Shown here: piece by piece, positions 60,664 through 64,000 of the stretch | Position numbering within the stretch: position 1 is the stretch's first letter | Layout: each line of letters opens with the position of its first letter | From: Brevipalpus yothersi | Taxonomy: Eukaryota > Arthropoda > Arachnida > Trombidiformes > Tenuipalpidae | Length of the DNA stretch: 64,000 nt | Reading direction: 5' to 3' | Assembly: GCA_003956705.1 (NCBI GenBank) | Contig: QZCP01000183.1 | Location: 1-64,000 of the forward strand | Position numbers and translations under genes: made by a program | The notes under the pieces: generated by a model | Database searches by the model: none | Told to the model about the DNA's origin: nothing | The model's input: the letters and a program-made list of their open reading frames with translations, nothing else

Positions 60664-61765
60664 ATGGATTCAAATTGTTTGTTGCTGCTAGTTTTCATTT
60701 CCATATTTGGGCCGATAAGTGGGCATTGTGGACCATTTGTGGTCAAAAATACCCATTGTTCAACAGAAGAGTGTGAAAAATTGCTTCGAGTGTCATGCAA
60801 TCAGCCACAATCAACGAGCGACAAAAAAGTATAGTGACCATTTCAAGTTACAACAATGATTATTATGGAGCTCTCATCGCTGAGACGGGAAATTTGACAA
60901 TTAACTACACCTCGATGATCGATGGAAGGTGTGTTGGTGTATATAATTTTGTTGATGATAAGCCATCGAACTTATTAGGTTTTGCGCTCGCACCTTTGTC
61001 ATTTCTCAAAGACAGTACCGATTGGTATCCATTTGATTTGCCTCATTGCAATTCGGAAAAATGTAGCTTTTCATACTATGGACTATCATACATTCGATGG
61101 CCTCATTACGTTGAAGGAGAGGTTACAACCAATCTTTCGGTCTGCAATGAGGGAGAATTGTCCCCAAGAACGATGAACTTGTTTGGTAAAATCCACTCAC
61201 ATTGGTTTGACGAATTATCCAGAAGCTTGAGCATGCTGATATTCGTTCCCAAAGGAGTGAAGCTCTCAAAAATTGTAACAAATGAAGGAAATTCGATAAT
61301 TTTTGGAAGTGTTGAGGTGAGTATTAGTGAACGAAGAATATGATAATCTTAACTGACTTATCTTTTTTCTAGAATTTCAGTAATCATCCATCTCTAACAT
61401 TTGGAGCTGCTGAACTGCTTCAGTACTCCCCTGACGAAAAATTCAACATCTTAATGACAGCATCCAATCCGAAAGAGGTTGATAGAGATCCAAAATCTAC
61501 TAATTTGCCTGTTGCATGTTTTTTTGGGGGAAAAAATTCTGATGGAAAAGTTTATGAAGTACTCCTCAAATTTGAGACTCCCTTAAACAACACCCTGGAT
61601 CGCCTTTTTAAATCCCTAACTTGGACTATTTCTATTAGACTCGGAAATCCATATCATCTTTCAAAGTCCGCAGCTAGTGTGATTCAAGCCTCGACAATCT
61701 TTTCATTTATAATTTTTTTACTTCTCACTCATTTTCATCATATCAGCAATATCAAGAAACTATGA
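60664..61765 (+). pseudogene. Tandem family copy H, one-base frameshift, otherwise intact
   Basis: Exons 60664-61316 and 61373-61765 (56 bp intron). The signal peptide (MDSNCLLLLVFISIFG...) and HCGPFVVKNTHCSTEEC are in frame, then a run of A at 60775-60780 is one base shorter than in copy F (GTGAAAAATTG against GTGAAAAAATTG), which shifts the frame. With that base present the reading frame would be open across both exons at the usual length, since exon 1 is exactly one base short of 218 codons. After the lesion all family features are intact: NDYYGALIAE, RCVGVYNFVDDKPSN, HCNSEKCSFSY, SVCNEGELSP, exon 2 VDRDPKSTNLPVACFFGG and the hydrophobic C-terminus. A homopolymer sequencing error is possible, so the gene may be functional. 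Confidence 0.7.
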
Positions 61766-61779
61766 TTCGGTGGCTCTCC

Positions 61780-62200
61780 AAAGTGGATTGAATGAGTTGT
61801 CCAGAATAGATACATGTAATTTGTACCTTGTAACACCGCTTGATACTTTTCTCATAAATACAATTGGCCAAGCTTTTTGATAACTAAGTTTTGAGTCTTT
61901 TCAAAGATACGATGTTCAATCATTCCTTCGAACACAACGAGCCACATTGGACACATTCATGCTTTCAAGTATTTTCAATGATCCAGAACGACTATTCTTT
62001 CACTTATCATCAAACTGAGGTGATTCTCGTCATAACAGTCAAATTCCAAGAGATGAGTTGTGAGAATGATAGTGCGATCTGTTAATTTTGAATGAGAGAG
62101 ATCAGTTCTCATGAAGTTAAACTATAGATGAATTGATTTGAAGAGGAAATCAGTTTTGGTTTGAATGATTATAACTCTAAATATTAATTCCACAAATCAG
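61780..62200. repeat. Duplicated intergenic block, third copy (partial)
   Basis: It follows gene H and aligns with the start of 55480-56051 and 60070-60663 until about 62200. Beyond that it passes into the other upstream block type, shared with 49440-50480 and 53340-54300. Confidence 0.7.
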
Positions 62201-63004
62201 AAATGGCATTTGAAAAATACTCTGTTTGCAAGAGAAATAGAAGAACAATCCGGCTTCTCACAATTGTCCAAATCAGTGAGAGAAACTGATTCTAGGATGA
62301 AGAGGGTCAAATCATTAAGTTGGGAACCTGAGTACCAAAATCATCGAGCGAAAATAAACATAAACAATAAACAATAAACAACAATAGCTGAAAAAATAAA
62401 AACATTATCAATTAACACGACTGAGCGAATTCCATTTCGATCAAGTCTATGTGAGAAAAACTCTCAGTTCTTCTTCTGGGTGACTAATTCTCTCTTGTAC
62501 TAGATATTCATTTGAATTTAGACTAATATTCCCTTTAATTGAAAGTTATTCGGTGGACAAAATCTATTCTTACGAAGTTCTAAGCCAATGAAACTTCAGG
62601 ATCTTCTGCAGGGGATTATTTCCATGAGAATAAAGCCCAGAGCATGGTGTAACAATGAGAAAACGAATCTCATCGCCTTCTTGACTTATCTTACTTTTGA
62701 ATATGAGCATGAATTGAAAAGTTGTCTGCGAAAAAGGATGAATCATCCGACATCATCCGAAAACCGATACATGTTCATACATATAAGGTCAATTTTTGTT
62801 ACCTTCCTATGAGTTCAATCACTTCATCGCATAATGAGTATCTTCCTGATATCATTCATTTTCCTCTAATTTATCATTCAGAAAAGGAAAATAGAAATCA
62901 AGCAACAATAATAAATCAATCGAATAGAAGTGGGAACTGAGTAGATCAGTAATGAGAAGGAAGTTAGAATGTGGGAACATTCATAAACAAATGCTAATAG
63001 ATTG

Positions 63005-63116
63005 GATAAGTTGCCCGAGCATCAAGGAAGATGTACATGTTTCTTTTCTTAAACTCTTTGAATATTGACGTCTCATCGAAGAGTTAGATGTTTTGTCTGT
63101 GATCAAAACCTCCAAA
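63005..63116 (+). promoter_or_regulatory. Likely core promoter and 5' UTR of array copy I
   Basis: GATGTACATG, TTTGAATATTGACG, GAGTTAGATG and TTTGTCTGTG occur in the same order as upstream of copy A, ending in CAAAATGG at the start codon. Confidence 0.4.
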
Positions 63117-64000
63117 ATGGATATATATTGGGTGCTAATGCTGATTTTTTCTTCTTTGATGGTCCAAATTAATGGAAATTGTGAAGAGAAAAATTTTGAA
63201 ATGATTCCTTGTTCTCCAGAAGGCTGTAAAATGAATGATACCTTTATTATGCATTCAAGCTCAAGAGAGAAACAAAATCAATCCATGTCCATCACAAGTA
63301 TTGACAAAAATTATTATGGAGCTCTTATCACTGAATCTGGAAACTTGACCATCGACTATGCCTCAATCATTCATAGAAGATGTGATGGTCTGTACGATTT
63401 CGCTGGTCCTGAGTCCGAGAACTCACTGGGTCTGACAGTCGAATTTTTTTCACTTCTCAAAAGTTTCACCAACCGATATGATGAAGATATTGGGTGTCAT
63501 CCGAGAAGATGTGATCTTGTGTACTATAACGAAAAAAGTGGATTTCCTTTTTTCGAATTCAATGTGCTCATAAAATCCAATTTTTCGGATTGTCATGATG
63601 GAAAGTTGTCGCCAAAAACGCTCAACTTGCATTTTGAATTGTGGCACTTGAGTGTTCAACTTGCAGTGATGAAAGGCTTACGCATGTTAATTTTTGTGCC
63701 CACAGAAGAAAAATTTTCAACAATACAATCAGATGGAGAAGAGCCATTAATTCTTGGGGTAACTGATGTATGTATCGATGAACTAGTAATCAGGATTCAT
63801 TATTATTGTCATTAAATTTTTCTTCTATCCCAGGATCTCAGTAGCCATCCATTTGTGACGATTAGAGCTGGCGTGATAAAACAAACTTTCGTTCCCAAAG
63901 GCGCCGAGGAACCAAATTGCCACTTTTCAATGAAAGCATCCGACCCAAAAGAGGTCAGTGTAGATCTAAAATCCACTAATTTACCGGTGGCCTGTTTTTT
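63117..64000 (+). CDS. Tandem secreted/membrane-anchored protein family, copy I (cut by window end)
   Basis: Same unrecognised family. Exon 1 is 63117-63767 (217 codons) and exon 2 starts at 63834 after a 66 bp GT-AG phase-0 intron and runs off the window. The signal peptide MDIYWVLMLIFSSLMVQING is followed by NC. Exon 1 has CSPEGCKM, KNYYGALITE, RRCDGLYDFAGPESENSLGL, CHPRRCDLVYY, SDCHDGKLSPKTLNL and LRMLIFVP. Exon 2 begins DLSSHPFVTI and reaches SVDLKSTNLPVACF at the edge. Open and undamaged as far as seen. By promoter and by the CDG and SLGL signatures it is nearest to copy A at the other end of the array. Confidence 0.75.

Noticed and set aside
1..64000. CRISPR arrays, bacterial operons, transposase or reverse transcriptase genes
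   Set aside because: None seen; the repeats are dinucleotide tracts and gene duplicates, and the genes are spliced animal genes.

Overview
The window is eukaryotic nuclear DNA: AT-rich, with many long (CT)n/(GA)n dinucleotide tracts and spliced genes whose introns run from 48 bp to more than 5 kb. The gene set (group III-type metabotropic glutamate receptor, CA10/11-type carbonic anhydrase-related protein, Nup62, a mitochondrial EF-Tu-like GTPase) is animal. The intron style, a very divergent EF-Tu with a basic tail and a lineage-specific secreted family make me favour an arthropod, possibly a mite; that is an inference. No bacterial, viral or transposase gene was recognised.

Layout. (1) 3.3-15.2 kb, minus strand: five exons encoding the signal peptide and most of the glutamate-binding domain of an mGluR. 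The remaining exons should lie beyond the left edge. (2) 18.5-28.7 kb, plus strand: a complete six-exon carbonic anhydrase-related protein lacking two of the three zinc histidines. (3) 28.7-41.9 kb: mostly non-coding, with a convincing orphan signal-peptide exon on the minus strand at 36.78-36.88 kb. (4) 41.9-45.2 kb: Nup62 (minus) and a divergent mitochondrial EF-Tu (plus), head to head across about 540 bp. (5) 45.6-46.4 kb, minus: a three-exon gene of unknown function, tail to tail with EF-Tu. (6) 47.7-64 kb, plus: a tandem array of nine copies of an unrecognised family of secreted or membrane-anchored proteins of about 355 residues. Each has a signal peptide, a large exon 1, a 48-66 bp phase-0 intron, and an exon 2 ending in a hydrophobic segment. 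Three copies are intact (A, B, C), one is intact but cut by the window end (I), one has a single-base frameshift (H), and four are pseudogenes or chimeric fragments (D, E, F, G).

The array is the most unusual part. Intergenic blocks are duplicated along with the genes, and several copies are visible recombination products, so it looks like an actively turning-over birth-and-death cluster. The second item worth attention is the EF-Tu paralogue, which has altered GTP-binding motifs and a 39-residue Lys/Arg-rich C-terminal extension. Exon coordinates were set by hand from splice consensus, reading frame and phase; every multi-exon model given as intact closes in frame.
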